From: Flavobacterium cyclinae
GTDB taxonomy: Bacteria > Bacteroidota > Bacteroidia > Flavobacteriales > Flavobacteriaceae
Direction of reading: 5' to 3'
DNA length: 64,000 nt
Assembly: GCF_021172145.1 (NCBI RefSeq)
Contig: NZ_CP089095.1
Coordinates: forward strand, 62,001 to 126,000
In this document: positions 16,895 to 25,633 of the stretch, in pieces
Layout: the number at the start of each line of letters is the position of its first letter
Numbering within the stretch: the stretch's first letter is position 1
Program-made: the position numbers and the translations under genes
Notes under the pieces: generated by a model
What the model was told of the DNA's origin: nothing
Databases searched by the model: none
What the model saw: the letters and a program-made list of their open reading frames with translations, nothing else

Positions 16895-17567
16895 GTTAAT
16901 ATTTCAAAAATTACTTAATAGAGCAGGAAAAAACTATAAAATCGATCCCAATATCCCATCTAGTTTATTCATATCAAGCATGTTTTCTAGATTCATAATG
17001 GTGTGTAGAGGATATTTTTGGTTGTATAAGAAGATTTTTTTAGGAAAAAATTGTAAAATTTCGAATAAACGTAATATTATTTTTGGAAGCAATATTACAA
17101 TAGAAAACAACGTTAGTATTGATGGATATTCCAAAAATAAATTATCATTTGGCAATAACGTTAAAATAGGTGCATATTCGTGGATATCTTGCACCAGTCA
17201 TTTTTCCAAATATGGTGAAGGAATTACTATTGGGAACAATTCCGCTTTTGGAAAGTTTACCGAGTTTGGTGCGGCAGGAGGTATCCAAATTGGAAGTGAT
17301 GTTATTGCAGGATCATATATTAGTTTTCATTCAGAAAATCATGTTTTTCAGGACCCTTCCAGATTAATAAGAGAGCAAGGCGTTACATCAAAAGGTATCT
17401 TGATTGGAAACAATGTTTGGATTGGCGCCAAAGTTACTTTTTTAGATGGCTCAAAAATTGGAAATAATTGTGTGATTGCCGCTGGAGCTGTAGTAAATGG
17501 CGAGTTTCCTGATAACACAGTAATTGGTGGTGTACCAGCAAAAATTTTAAAAACAATAACTCAATGA
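16887..17567 (+). CDS. left-handed beta-helix (hexapeptide) acyltransferase
   Basis: The 226-residue protein has hexapeptide-repeat sequence from about residue 60 to the end (ITIENNVSIDGYS, VKIGAYSWI, IQIGSDVIAGSYI, ILIGNNVWIGAKVTFLDGS, IGNNCVIAAGAVV). It finishes with IGGVPAKIL, the usual end of the NodL/LacA/WbbJ group. The FHSENHVFQDP segment supplies the likely catalytic His. It probably O-acetylates a sugar of the polysaccharide in the cytoplasm. The acceptor cannot be determined. It overlaps both neighbouring genes and is part of the same operon. Confidence 0.85.
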   Translation: MIKLIFQKLLNRAGKNYKIDPNIPSSLFISSMFSRFIMVCRGYFWLYKKIFLGKNCKISNKRNIIFGSNITIENNVSIDGYSKNKLSFGNNVKIGAYSWISCTSHFSKYGEGITIGNNSAFGKFTEFGAAGGIQIGSDVIAGSYISFHSENHVFQDPSRLIREQGVTSKGILIGNNVWIGAKVTFLDGSKIGNNCVIAAGAVVNGEFPDNTVIGGVPAKILKTITQ

Positions 17568-18790
17568 AATTATCTTTAAATAAAGAGTTTTTTTATCAAT
17601 TGTTCTTTACTTTTTGCGTAGTTATTCCTTTTTTTAATAATTACGAATTATCATTTATTTCTTGGTTATTAGCTTTAGTATTAACATTTAAAAAATCATA
17701 TTCTACCTCCTTTTTACGATATGTATCGTATTTCATTTTTATTTTCATATTAGCTTTTATAGTTGGGGTTTTTTATCAATACCGATTATATTTTGTTATT
17801 AGAGATATAACCTATTTATTAAAACCAATTTTAGGGCTTTTTATTGGGTATCAATTTTTTAATAGTACAATTAAAAATCCTTTTAAGTTTTTATTATACT
17901 CAGGGCTGGCAATGGCAATAATTCATTTAGCCTTAGTGGGTTATGGAATTGTTTTTCAAGGAGCAAAAAGTGTGGCAAGCATTAGAGAATATGGTGGCTA
18001 TTTTAATGATTACGAAATTTATACTTTTATTATTTTATTATTTCATAAGAAGTTTCAAGTTGATTTGTCTACTAAAAGATACAGATTGTTTTTTATCATT
18101 ATGGGGCTTTCAACCTTTTTTTATTTAGCACGAACAAATTTTATTCAGCTGGTAATACTATTCATGGCGATGAAAGGTTGGTTGATACTTGATAAAAAAT
18201 CATTAACCATCATTGGAACTCTTATAATAGCATCAGTATTATCTTATACAGCTATTTATTTGTATAACCCTAAGCGAAATGGAGATAGCGTTAATGAATT
18301 TCTATACAAAATAAAATTAATTCCCTTAGAAGCTTTTGCAACTAAAATTAACAGAAATGATTGGAAAGATTTTCATGACCATTATCGTTCGTATGAAAAT
18401 GTTAGAACTATAGAACAATTAACTTATAATGATTCTTATATTTTAGGTGAAGGAATTGGTTCACAAGTTGATTTAAAACAAAAAGTTAGATTAGGTGATA
18501 TGGATTTAAGACATATTTCTATATTACATAATGGTTATATGACGGTTTATTTAAAAGCCGGAATCCCAGGATTATTATTACTTTTTGGCTCTATTTTTTA
18601 TTTTTTTAGAAAACAATCAAGTGTAAACGATTTAGATCATAACATAAACTTATTATTTATTGGGACAGGTTTATTTCTCATTATTTCTTATTGGGTTTTT
18701 ATGGGTTTTTACAACTTATTAGATTCTAAATCATTATTAATTGGATTTTTATTTTCTTATAAAAACCATTTGAGAAAAATTACTTATTAA
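17564..18790 (+). CDS. O-antigen polymerase-like membrane protein (Wzy candidate)
   Basis: The 408-residue protein has about 11-12 membrane segments. The large hydrophilic loop at about residues 230-325 contains RNDWKDFHDHYRSYE and a late LHNGYM motif, where an H-N(G) before a C-terminal membrane pair is typical of the Wzy/WaaL superfamily. Its place between flippase, acetyltransferase and glycosyltransferase genes favours the polymerase role. A second protein of this superfamily lies at 21061, so the assignment of polymerase versus ligase is inferred from order only. Confidence 0.75.
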   Translation: MKLSLNKEFFYQLFFTFCVVIPFFNNYELSFISWLLALVLTFKKSYSTSFLRYVSYFIFIFILAFIVGVFYQYRLYFVIRDITYLLKPILGLFIGYQFFNSTIKNPFKFLLYSGLAMAIIHLALVGYGIVFQGAKSVASIREYGGYFNDYEIYTFIILLFHKKFQVDLSTKRYRLFFIIMGLSTFFYLARTNFIQLVILFMAMKGWLILDKKSLTIIGTLIIASVLSYTAIYLYNPKRNGDSVNEFLYKIKLIPLEAFATKINRNDWKDFHDHYRSYENVRTIEQLTYNDSYILGEGIGSQVDLKQKVRLGDMDLRHISILHNGYMTVYLKAGIPGLLLLFGSIFYFFRKQSSVNDLDHNINLLFIGTGLFLIISYWVFMGFYNLLDSKSLLIGFLFSYKNHLRKITY

Positions 18791-19953
18791 TGAAAAAAAT
18801 TCTTTTTATTCATCAATCGGCAGAACTTTATGGTTCAGACAAAACATTATTATTGTTGTTAAAAAATTTAGACAAAACTAAATTTAAGCCTATTGTAATT
18901 TTACCTTTTGATGGTCCTTTAAAAGAGGCATTGGAATCCGAAAAAATTGAAGTAGTAATTGCTCCGGTATTAAAATTATATAGAAAATTATTTACACCTA
19001 AAAACATTTTAGGTTTTTTTGGCGATATTAAAAAAGCGTTTAAAATAATAAATGAGCTACATAAAAAACATCAATTTGAGCTTATTTATTCTAATACACT
19101 TGCTGTTTTATTGGGTATTATGTATGCTTGGAAAAACAACATCCAACATTTATGGCATGTACATGAAATTATTGAGAAACCCACTTTGTTTAAAAAAGGT
19201 TTCATGGCTTTATTAATTTTAAAGTGCAATAATTTTATTGTGTATAATTCAAAAGCAACTCAGACATTTTGGGAAGCTAATGAAAAGATTTCCAAAAAAG
19301 GAATAGTAATTTGGAACGGAATAGAAACGAATTCTATCGAAATTAATCACAATGATGTTTTAGATATACGGACCAATAAATTCAAGCTAAATTCCGATGA
19401 AATTGTAATTGCTTTAGTAGGAAGAATAAGTAGATGGAAAGGCCAAATGATTTTGTTAGAAGCTTTTCAAAAATTAATTCAAAGCAGAACAGACATTAAG
19501 TTAGTATTCGTTGGTGCACCACCACCAAATCAAGAAAACTTTCAAGAAGATTTAGAAAAAAAAATAGCGGAATATCAATTAGAAAATAATGTAATGATTT
19601 TGCCTTTTCAAAATGAAATTCAAAAGATATGGCAATCAATTGATATTGCTGTTGTTCCTTCAACAGAACCAGAGCCTTTTGGCATGGTAGCCATTGAAGC
19701 TATGTTAGCTCAAAAACCTGTTGTTGCATCGAATCATGGAGGATTATCTGAAATAGTTGAAGACAATAAAACAGGCTTTTTAGTTCAACCAAATGACCAA
19801 CAAGAATTGGTTTTCGCTCTTGAAAAATTACTACAAAATCAAGAATTGAGAACACAAATGGGTAAAAATGGTTTTCATAGAGTGATCCATCAGTTTTCGG
19901 TTGAACAGTATGTACAATCTTTTGAAAAATTATTTGAAAACATTGTTGTTTAA
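18790..19953 (+). CDS. family 4 glycosyltransferase
   Basis: The 387-residue protein is a GT-B fold enzyme. The N-terminal domain begins with KKILFIHQSAELYGSDKTLL, a donor-to-acceptor layout seen in polysaccharide GT4 enzymes. The C-terminal domain has ALVGRISRWKGQ and the E-x7-E-type motif EPEPFGMVAIEAMLAQKPV, followed by GGLSEIVEDNKTGFL. It retains the anomeric configuration and transfers a sugar to the growing lipid-linked unit at the inner membrane. It overlaps the Wzy candidate by one base. Donor and acceptor are unknown. Confidence 0.88.
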   Translation: MKKILFIHQSAELYGSDKTLLLLLKNLDKTKFKPIVILPFDGPLKEALESEKIEVVIAPVLKLYRKLFTPKNILGFFGDIKKAFKIINELHKKHQFELIYSNTLAVLLGIMYAWKNNIQHLWHVHEIIEKPTLFKKGFMALLILKCNNFIVYNSKATQTFWEANEKISKKGIVIWNGIETNSIEINHNDVLDIRTNKFKLNSDEIVIALVGRISRWKGQMILLEAFQKLIQSRTDIKLVFVGAPPPNQENFQEDLEKKIAEYQLENNVMILPFQNEIQKIWQSIDIAVVPSTEPEPFGMVAIEAMLAQKPVVASNHGGLSEIVEDNKTGFLVQPNDQQELVFALEKLLQNQELRTQMGKNGFHRVIHQFSVEQYVQSFEKLFENIVV

Positions 19954-19982
19954 CTTTCTTTTAATAATAATTCTAAAATAGT

Positions 19983-19990
19983 TACATTTG
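19983..19990 (+). promoter_or_regulatory. -7 box of Bacteroidetes-type promoter for the 20010 gene
   Basis: TACATTTG matches TAnnTTTG and lies 19 bases before the start codon in a 56-base gap. No clear -33 TTG was found at the usual distance. It suggests a second promoter within the locus. Confidence 0.45.
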
Positions 19991-20009
19991 AAAAAATATT
20001 ATTTTTTTA

Positions 20010-21119
20010 ATGAAGATTGCTATTTTAGGAACGCGTGGTGTTCCCAATTATTACGGAGGATTTGAACAATTTGCAGAATTTTTTTCTGTGTATTTAGCAA
20101 ATAAAGGTCACGAAGTTTATTGTTATAATTCACATAATCACCCATTTCAAGAAAAAACCTTTAATGGTGTTCATATAATACATCAACATGATCCAGAGTA
20201 CAAGTATGGTACTTTTGGGCAATTCATTTATGATTATAATTGTATAATAGATGCGCGTAAACGAAATTTTGATATCATCTTACAATTAGGGTACACTAGT
20301 AATTCTATTTGGTTCTTTTTAATGCCAAAAAAAGCTATTAACATAATTAACATGGATGGTTTAGAGTGGAAACGTTCTAAATATTCTTGGCCTGTGCAAC
20401 AATTTTTGAAAGTTGCAGAATGGTTAGCAGCAAAATCAGGGGATTATCTGGTGGCAGATTCGTTAGGAATTCAATCATTTTTAAAGAAGAAATATAAAAA
20501 AGAGTCTACTTATATAGCTTATGGCGCCCATTTATTTGATTCACCAAATGATGATGTTTTAAAGCAATACCAAGTCGAACCAGGTAACTACAACATGATT
20601 ATGGCGCGATTTGAACCCGAAAACAACTTAGATATGGTGTTAGAAGGGGTTGCTTTAAACAATGAAGACCAAACTCCAATTTTAGTTATTGGAAAACACG
20701 AAACAAAATACGGCGCTTATCTAAAAGATAAATTTAAAAATAATTCTAATATTCGATTTATCGGCGGTGTTTACAATTTAGAACATTTAAATAATTTAAG
20801 ATATTATAGTAATCTTTATTTTCACGGACATAGTGTAGGGGGAACCAACCCATCACTTTTAGAGGCAATGGCATCACAAGCATTGATAATTGCTCATAAC
20901 AACGATTTTAATAAAGGGGTTCTTAAAGAAAATGCATATTATTTTTCAAATCCTTCCGAAGTTAAAAAAATCTTAAATACTATTAAAAAAAGTGATAACT
21001 TGCACTTTATAAAAAACAATTATCAGGCAATAGCAAACGATTTTAATTGGGAAAAAATAAATGGCGATTATTTACAACTTTTTGAAAAATGTATGGAACA
21101 ATCTTCTAAACGAAAGTAA
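20010..21119 (+). CDS. DUF1972-type family 4 glycosyltransferase, rhamnosyltransferase-like
   Basis: The 369-residue enzyme begins with KIAILGTRGVPNYYGGFEQF, the signature of the DUF1972 N-terminal domain found in rhamnosyltransferases and related GT4 proteins. NMDGLEWKRSKYS is a further family motif. The C-terminal domain has MARFEPENNLDMVLEG and HGHSVGGTNPSLLEAMA. The family annotation often given is rhamnosyltransferase, and the locus makes dTDP-rhamnose, so that donor is plausible. It follows a promoter-like motif and overlaps the next gene by 59 bases. Confidence 0.85.
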   Translation: MKIAILGTRGVPNYYGGFEQFAEFFSVYLANKGHEVYCYNSHNHPFQEKTFNGVHIIHQHDPEYKYGTFGQFIYDYNCIIDARKRNFDIILQLGYTSNSIWFFLMPKKAINIINMDGLEWKRSKYSWPVQQFLKVAEWLAAKSGDYLVADSLGIQSFLKKKYKKESTYIAYGAHLFDSPNDDVLKQYQVEPGNYNMIMARFEPENNLDMVLEGVALNNEDQTPILVIGKHETKYGAYLKDKFKNNSNIRFIGGVYNLEHLNNLRYYSNLYFHGHSVGGTNPSLLEAMASQALIIAHNNDFNKGVLKENAYYFSNPSEVKKILNTIKKSDNLHFIKNNYQAIANDFNWEKINGDYLQLFEKCMEQSSKRK

Positions 21120-22407
21120 AACGAACATTTCTTTTTTACCATTCGTTTTATTAATGGTAACTATTCCTTTGCCATTAGGAATAAATAATTTCTTTTTAGC
21201 ATTATTTGTTCTATCAGTACTTTTCAATAAAAACAAATCCAAAATTTATTTTTCATTAGCATTAAGCTTGCCCATTATCCTCTTTATGTGGATGGGTTTT
21301 TCTTATTTTTGGTCAATTGATAGCGCAAGAACACTTAAGGCAATTCCAAGAGAAATAGGTTTTTTGATTTTACCTATTGTTTTTTTGTTTGTCCCTTTTA
21401 CACTCCAACAGAAACTTAAGGCTATCAGTATTTACAGTTATTCTATAACTTTATTAGTCGCTTATTATTTAGTTAGAGCTATAATTAGATATGCTATTAC
21501 TCAAGATGCTCAAGTATTTTTTTATCACGGCGAATATGATAATGATTATGGGTTAGTGCCCAAACTATTAAATGCTATCCATTTTTCAGTATTTGTTGCG
21601 ATTGCATTTTTTTATTTTTTAACTCAAGAAGTAAAAACTAAAGTTACGTTATTTATCTCTGTATTGTTATTTAGTTTTATCATTTTATTATCATCAAAAA
21701 ACATCATTTTAGTTGTAATAACCTTAATTGTCATTTACTTCCTTTTTTATTCAAAAATTGCAAATAAGATGCGATTAAGAAACCTGATTGTAATGATAGT
21801 CATATTGGGTTTAATGTTTTCTTTTGGAAAAATAAAGGAACGATTTCAAATCGAGTTTCAATCAAATACGAATAAAAGTTTAAGCAGTAATGTAATAAAA
21901 GGAATTCCACAAGGGGTTCACAATATTAGTATTTATGAAGCTTGGTTTAATGAAAAATTTACACCAAACGATTTTTTTCCAGGAACAGCATTCAGAGTAT
22001 ATCAAGCTCGAATATTTTTAGAATTTCTTCAAGAAGAGCCTATTTTTTGGAAAGGATTTGGATTAAATGCCGCTTTAAAGAAAACAGAAGAAAAAGGAAA
22101 AAAATATAATGTTTTTCTAGGTGATGAAATTACCGAAGGCTACCAAAAAAAGAATTTCCACAACCAATACATTCAAAATTTTGTTGATTTAGGTATTGTG
22201 GGATTTTTATTGTTGTTTGCAATGATAGTTTTAAATATAAAAAACGCATTAAAAAGTAAAGATTTTATTCATATTGCTTTTTCAATTCTAATGATAAGCT
22301 TATTTTTGACAGAATCTTTTTTATGGAGACAAAGAGGTGTTATCTTTTTTATGGTATTTTATTGCCTTTTTAACATTTCAGCACAATTTAAAATTGAGAG
22401 AAAATAA
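21061..22407 (+). CDS. O-antigen ligase/polymerase superfamily protein
   Basis: The 448-residue protein has about 11-12 membrane segments and a large loop at about residues 265-375. FHNQYIQNFVDLGIVG matches the Wzy_C domain motif of O-antigen ligases (H-N-x-Y-x-x-x-x-x-x-x-G). It ends with a basic tail. The ATG at 21061 lies within the preceding gene; the next in-frame Met lies inside the first membrane segment, so I keep the overlap. Being the second superfamily member in the locus, it could be the WaaL-type ligase, with the 17564 gene as polymerase. The opposite assignment cannot be excluded. Confidence 0.8.
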   Translation: MAIIYNFLKNVWNNLLNESKTNISFLPFVLLMVTIPLPLGINNFFLALFVLSVLFNKNKSKIYFSLALSLPIILFMWMGFSYFWSIDSARTLKAIPREIGFLILPIVFLFVPFTLQQKLKAISIYSYSITLLVAYYLVRAIIRYAITQDAQVFFYHGEYDNDYGLVPKLLNAIHFSVFVAIAFFYFLTQEVKTKVTLFISVLLFSFIILLSSKNIILVVITLIVIYFLFYSKIANKMRLRNLIVMIVILGLMFSFGKIKERFQIEFQSNTNKSLSSNVIKGIPQGVHNISIYEAWFNEKFTPNDFFPGTAFRVYQARIFLEFLQEEPIFWKGFGLNAALKKTEEKGKKYNVFLGDEITEGYQKKNFHNQYIQNFVDLGIVGFLLLFAMIVLNIKNALKSKDFIHIAFSILMISLFLTESFLWRQRGVIFFMVFYCLFNISAQFKIERK

Positions 22408-23391
22408 ATGAAAAGAATATTAATAACAGGTGCAGCAGGTTTTTTAGGTTCGCACCTTTGCGATAGATTTATTAAAGAAGGTTATTTTGTTATTGGAATG
22501 GATAACCTAATTACTGGGGATTTAAAAAACATTGAACACTTATTCAAAGATAAAAATTTTGAGTTTTATCATCATGATATCACCAAGTTTGTTCATGTGC
22601 CCGGAAAACTTGATTATATTTTACACTTTGCTTCACCTGCAAGTCCTATTGATTACTTAAAAATTCCAATCCAAACTTTAAAGGTAGGATCTTTAGGAAC
22701 TCATAATTTATTAGGCTTAGCTCGAGTAAAAAAAGCAAGAATACTTATCGCATCTACTTCAGAAGTATATGGAGATCCATTAGTTCATCCACAAACTGAA
22801 GAATATTATGGAAATGTAAACACCATTGGTCCAAGAGGGGTTTATGACGAAGCTAAACGTTTTCAAGAATCTATTACAATGGCATATCACACTTTTCATG
22901 GTGTAGAAACTAGAATCGTTAGAATATTTAATACTTACGGACCTCGAATGCGATTAAATGACGGTCGAGTTATTCCAGCATTTATTGGACAAGCATTAAG
23001 AGGTGAAGATTTAACTATTTTTGGTGATGGTAGCCAAACACGTTCGTTTTGTTATGTAGATGATCAAGTGGAGGGTATTTTTAGATTGCTTCATTCTGAT
23101 TATCATCTTCCAGTAAATATTGGTAATCCTGATGAAATTACAATTAAAGAGTTCGCAGAAGAAATCATTAAATTAACTGGAACTAATCAAAAAGTGGTGT
23201 ATCATCCATTACCAATTAATGATCCTATGCAAAGACAACCTGATACAACAAAAGCTAGAGAAATATTAGGTTGGGAAGCAAAAGTATCAAGAGCTGAAGG
23301 AATGAAAATTACATACGAATATTTTAAAACGCTTTCATCAGAAGAGTTGTTAAAAGAGGAGCATAAAGATTTTTCTAAATATATCTACTAA
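22408..23391 (+). CDS. UDP-glucuronate decarboxylase (UDP-xylose synthase)
   Basis: This extended SDR of 327 residues has the NAD motif [14 protein letters not shown] at the N-terminus, [19 protein letters not shown], and the catalytic [21 protein letters not shown] and [12 protein letters not shown] follow. This combination is specific to the UXS branch, which converts UDP-glucuronate to UDP-xylose with loss of CO2. It predicts a pentose, or a sugar derived from it, in the polysaccharide. The ATG directly follows the preceding stop codon. No UDP-glucose dehydrogenase gene is in the window. Confidence 0.9.
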   Translation: MKRILITGAAGFLGSHLCDRFIKEGYFVIGMDNLITGDLKNIEHLFKDKNFEFYHHDITKFVHVPGKLDYILHFASPASPIDYLKIPIQTLKVGSLGTHNLLGLARVKKARILIASTSEVYGDPLVHPQTEEYYGNVNTIGPRGVYDEAKRFQESITMAYHTFHGVETRIVRIFNTYGPRMRLNDGRVIPAFIGQALRGEDLTIFGDGSQTRSFCYVDDQVEGIFRLLHSDYHLPVNIGNPDEITIKEFAEEIIKLTGTNQKVVYHPLPINDPMQRQPDTTKAREILGWEAKVSRAEGMKITYEYFKTLSSEELLKEEHKDFSKYIY

Positions 23392-23394
23392 TTT

Positions 23395-24753
23395 ATGCAA
23401 AAAGGACGATATTCCAAATACATCCGACCATTAAGTATTTTAATAGATTTAATTTTAGTACTTGGTTTATTGCCTTTGTTTTTTAAAGGCCTGGATATTA
23501 ATTTTACAATTTTTGGAATTTATCTTGCGATAACATGGGTTATTGTTGCCTTTTTTTCATCTTTTTATAATGTTTACCGATTTACAACTCCAGTTGAAAT
23601 CCTTAGTAAAATAGCCAAACAGAGTGTTTTTTTTATTTTACTAATTATTGCTTTTTTTCCATTTAATAAAGAAACAATTTTTAGTGGTAAAGCAATAGCT
23701 TTGTACTCCATTACCTTGTTTTCAATTATTATTGTTATAAAAAGTTTACTTTTTTATTATTTAAAAAAATACAGAATTGTAACTGGAAATAACTTTAGAA
23801 ATGCAATTATTATAGGATATACAACAGAAGCTATTGATTTAAAAAAAATATTTGAAGAAAGACCAGATTATGGATATCGATTCAAAGGATATTTCTCTGA
23901 TAAAAAAACAAATGAAAATATCATTGGAAAGGTAGATCTTATCAAATCGTATTGTTTGGAAAATAAGATAGATGAGATTTATTGTTCTTTAAATGAACTT
24001 TCTAATGAAAAACTAAAAGATTTAGTTGAATTTGGAGATGAAAACAACATTGTCGTTAAGTTTATTCCAGATTCAAAAGCTATTTTTTCCAAAAATTTAA
24101 AAATTGACTATTACGAACTTTTTCCTGTTTTATCACTTCAAAAAACAGCACTTCACGATCCGTTAATTAAAAATTTTAAAAGAGCTTTTGATTTTGTTTT
24201 TTCTTTATTAGTTGTCATTTTTATTCTTTCTTGGTTAACCCCATTAATGGCATTATTAATCAAAATCGAATCGAGAGGTCCTGTATTTTTTAAACAAAGT
24301 AGACCAGGTTTAGACGAAAAAGAATTTTTATGTTATAAGTTTAGATCAATGAAGTTAAATGTAACTACTGAAAAAGAAGCTTCTAGAAATGATCCAAGAG
24401 TTACAAAAATCGGTCGATTTATAAGAAAAACCAGTATTGATGAATTGCCACAATTTTTCAATGTTTTATTAGGTGATATGTCGGTTGTAGGTCCAAGACC
24501 TCATTTATGGTCACAAAATAAAACCTATGGAAATAAAGTAAAGAAATACATGGTGCGTCATTATGTAAAACCTGGAATCACAGGATTAGCACAGGTTAAA
24601 GGGTATAGAGGTGAAATTGAAACTGAAAATGACATGGTAAACCGTATTAAATTTGATGTATATTATATTGAAAATTGGTCATTATTAATGGATATTAAAA
24701 TCATTATTCAAACGGTAGTCAATATTTTTAAAGGAGAAGAAAAAGCTTATTAA
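23395..24753 (+). CDS. undecaprenyl-phosphate glucose phosphotransferase (WcaJ-like initiating transferase)
   Basis: The 452-residue protein has four N-terminal membrane segments, a central CoA-binding-like Rossmann domain at about residues 135-245, and a C-terminal sugar-transferase domain. The last domain begins with the KRAFDFVFSL membrane hairpin, then FFKQSRPGLDEKEF, YKFRSMK, DPRVTKIGRFIRKTSIDELPQ, GDMSVVGPRPH and KPGITGLAQVKGYRGE. These are hallmarks of the polyisoprenyl-phosphate hexose-1-phosphate transferase family. It starts the lipid-linked repeat unit by moving a sugar-1-phosphate onto undecaprenyl phosphate. It overlaps the next gene by one base. Confidence 0.92.
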   Translation: MQKGRYSKYIRPLSILIDLILVLGLLPLFFKGLDINFTIFGIYLAITWVIVAFFSSFYNVYRFTTPVEILSKIAKQSVFFILLIIAFFPFNKETIFSGKAIALYSITLFSIIIVIKSLLFYYLKKYRIVTGNNFRNAIIIGYTTEAIDLKKIFEERPDYGYRFKGYFSDKKTNENIIGKVDLIKSYCLENKIDEIYCSLNELSNEKLKDLVEFGDENNIVVKFIPDSKAIFSKNLKIDYYELFPVLSLQKTALHDPLIKNFKRAFDFVFSLLVVIFILSWLTPLMALLIKIESRGPVFFKQSRPGLDEKEFLCYKFRSMKLNVTTEKEASRNDPRVTKIGRFIRKTSIDELPQFFNVLLGDMSVVGPRPHLWSQNKTYGNKVKKYMVRHYVKPGITGLAQVKGYRGEIETENDMVNRIKFDVYYIENWSLLMDIKIIIQTVVNIFKGEEKAY

Positions 24754-25505
24754 TGAACGCTTTAGTTTCAATAATTACACCAACTTATAATTCTGCAAAA
24801 TTTGTTGCCGAAACCATACAATCCGTACAAAATCAAACGTATCAAAACTGGGAAATGATTATTGTGGATGATGGTTCTTCTGATGAAACGGAAAGTGTAG
24901 TTTTATCCATAATCCAAAACGACAACCGTATCCAATTTCACAAATTAAGTCAAAATTCAGGTCCAGCTGTAGCTCGAAATACCGGAATTGAAAAGGCATC
25001 AGGAGCTTACATGACGTTTATTGATGCCGATGATATTTGGTTCCCAACTTTCATCGAAAACAACATAAAAACGATTCAAGAAACCGGAATTCCATTCGTA
25101 TTTTCATCTTATAGAAGAGCCAATGAACAATTAGAATTTATCTATTCTGATTTTATTGTTCCGCATAAAGTTTCGTATACCGATATTTTAAAATCCAATT
25201 CGATTAGCTGTTTAACTGCTTTTCTAGATATTAATAAACTAGGCAAAAAATATATGCCATTAATCCGAAAACGTCAAGACATGGGATTGTGGTTGAACTA
25301 TTTAAAAGTAATTCCTTTCGCTTACGGCATTCAAGAAACGCAAGCGATTTACCGAATCAGAGAAAATTCACTTTCCAGAAAAAAATCAGATTTAATTAAA
25401 TACCAATGGCAATTTTATAGAGAAGTTGAAAAGTTGAATGTTTTTCAAGCCACTTATTATATGTTGCATTGGATGTTTCGTGGTTTTATGAAGTATAGAA
25501 ATTAA
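24753..25505 (+). CDS. family 2 glycosyltransferase
   Basis: The 250-residue GT-A enzyme has SIITPTYNSAKFVAETI, WEMIIVDDGSSDET, the SGPAVARNTGIEKASG segment and FIDADDIW with the metal-binding DxD-like motif. No membrane segment is present. It resembles the WaaV/TuaG group of short inverting transferases. It probably adds one sugar to the lipid-linked intermediate made by the overlapping upstream gene. It is the last plus-strand gene of the polysaccharide locus. Confidence 0.88.
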   Translation: MNALVSIITPTYNSAKFVAETIQSVQNQTYQNWEMIIVDDGSSDETESVVLSIIQNDNRIQFHKLSQNSGPAVARNTGIEKASGAYMTFIDADDIWFPTFIENNIKTIQETGIPFVFSSYRRANEQLEFIYSDFIVPHKVSYTDILKSNSISCLTAFLDINKLGKKYMPLIRKRQDMGLWLNYLKVIPFAYGIQETQAIYRIRENSLSRKKSDLIKYQWQFYREVEKLNVFQATYYMLHWMFRGFMKYRN

Positions 25506-25633
25506 TTCCTATTTTACCACAAAGAACACAAGGAAGGCTCAAGGAACACAAGGTTTTTAACCGCAAATTCTCAAATTTTAAAAATACTTTGTGGAACTTT
25601 GTGCTTGACTTTGTGAAACTCTGTGTAATTGAT
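25506..25633. repeat. CACAAAG/CTTTGTG intergenic hairpin element
   Basis: The left half carries CACAAAGAACACAAGG and GGAACACAAGG. The right half carries CTTTGTGGAACTTTGTGC and CTTTGTGAAACTCTGTG. The halves are imperfect inverted copies, with each half itself made of short repeated words. From memory, similar degenerate elements lie between genes in many Flavobacterium genomes. Here it separates convergent genes and could also end transcription. Confidence 0.65.
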
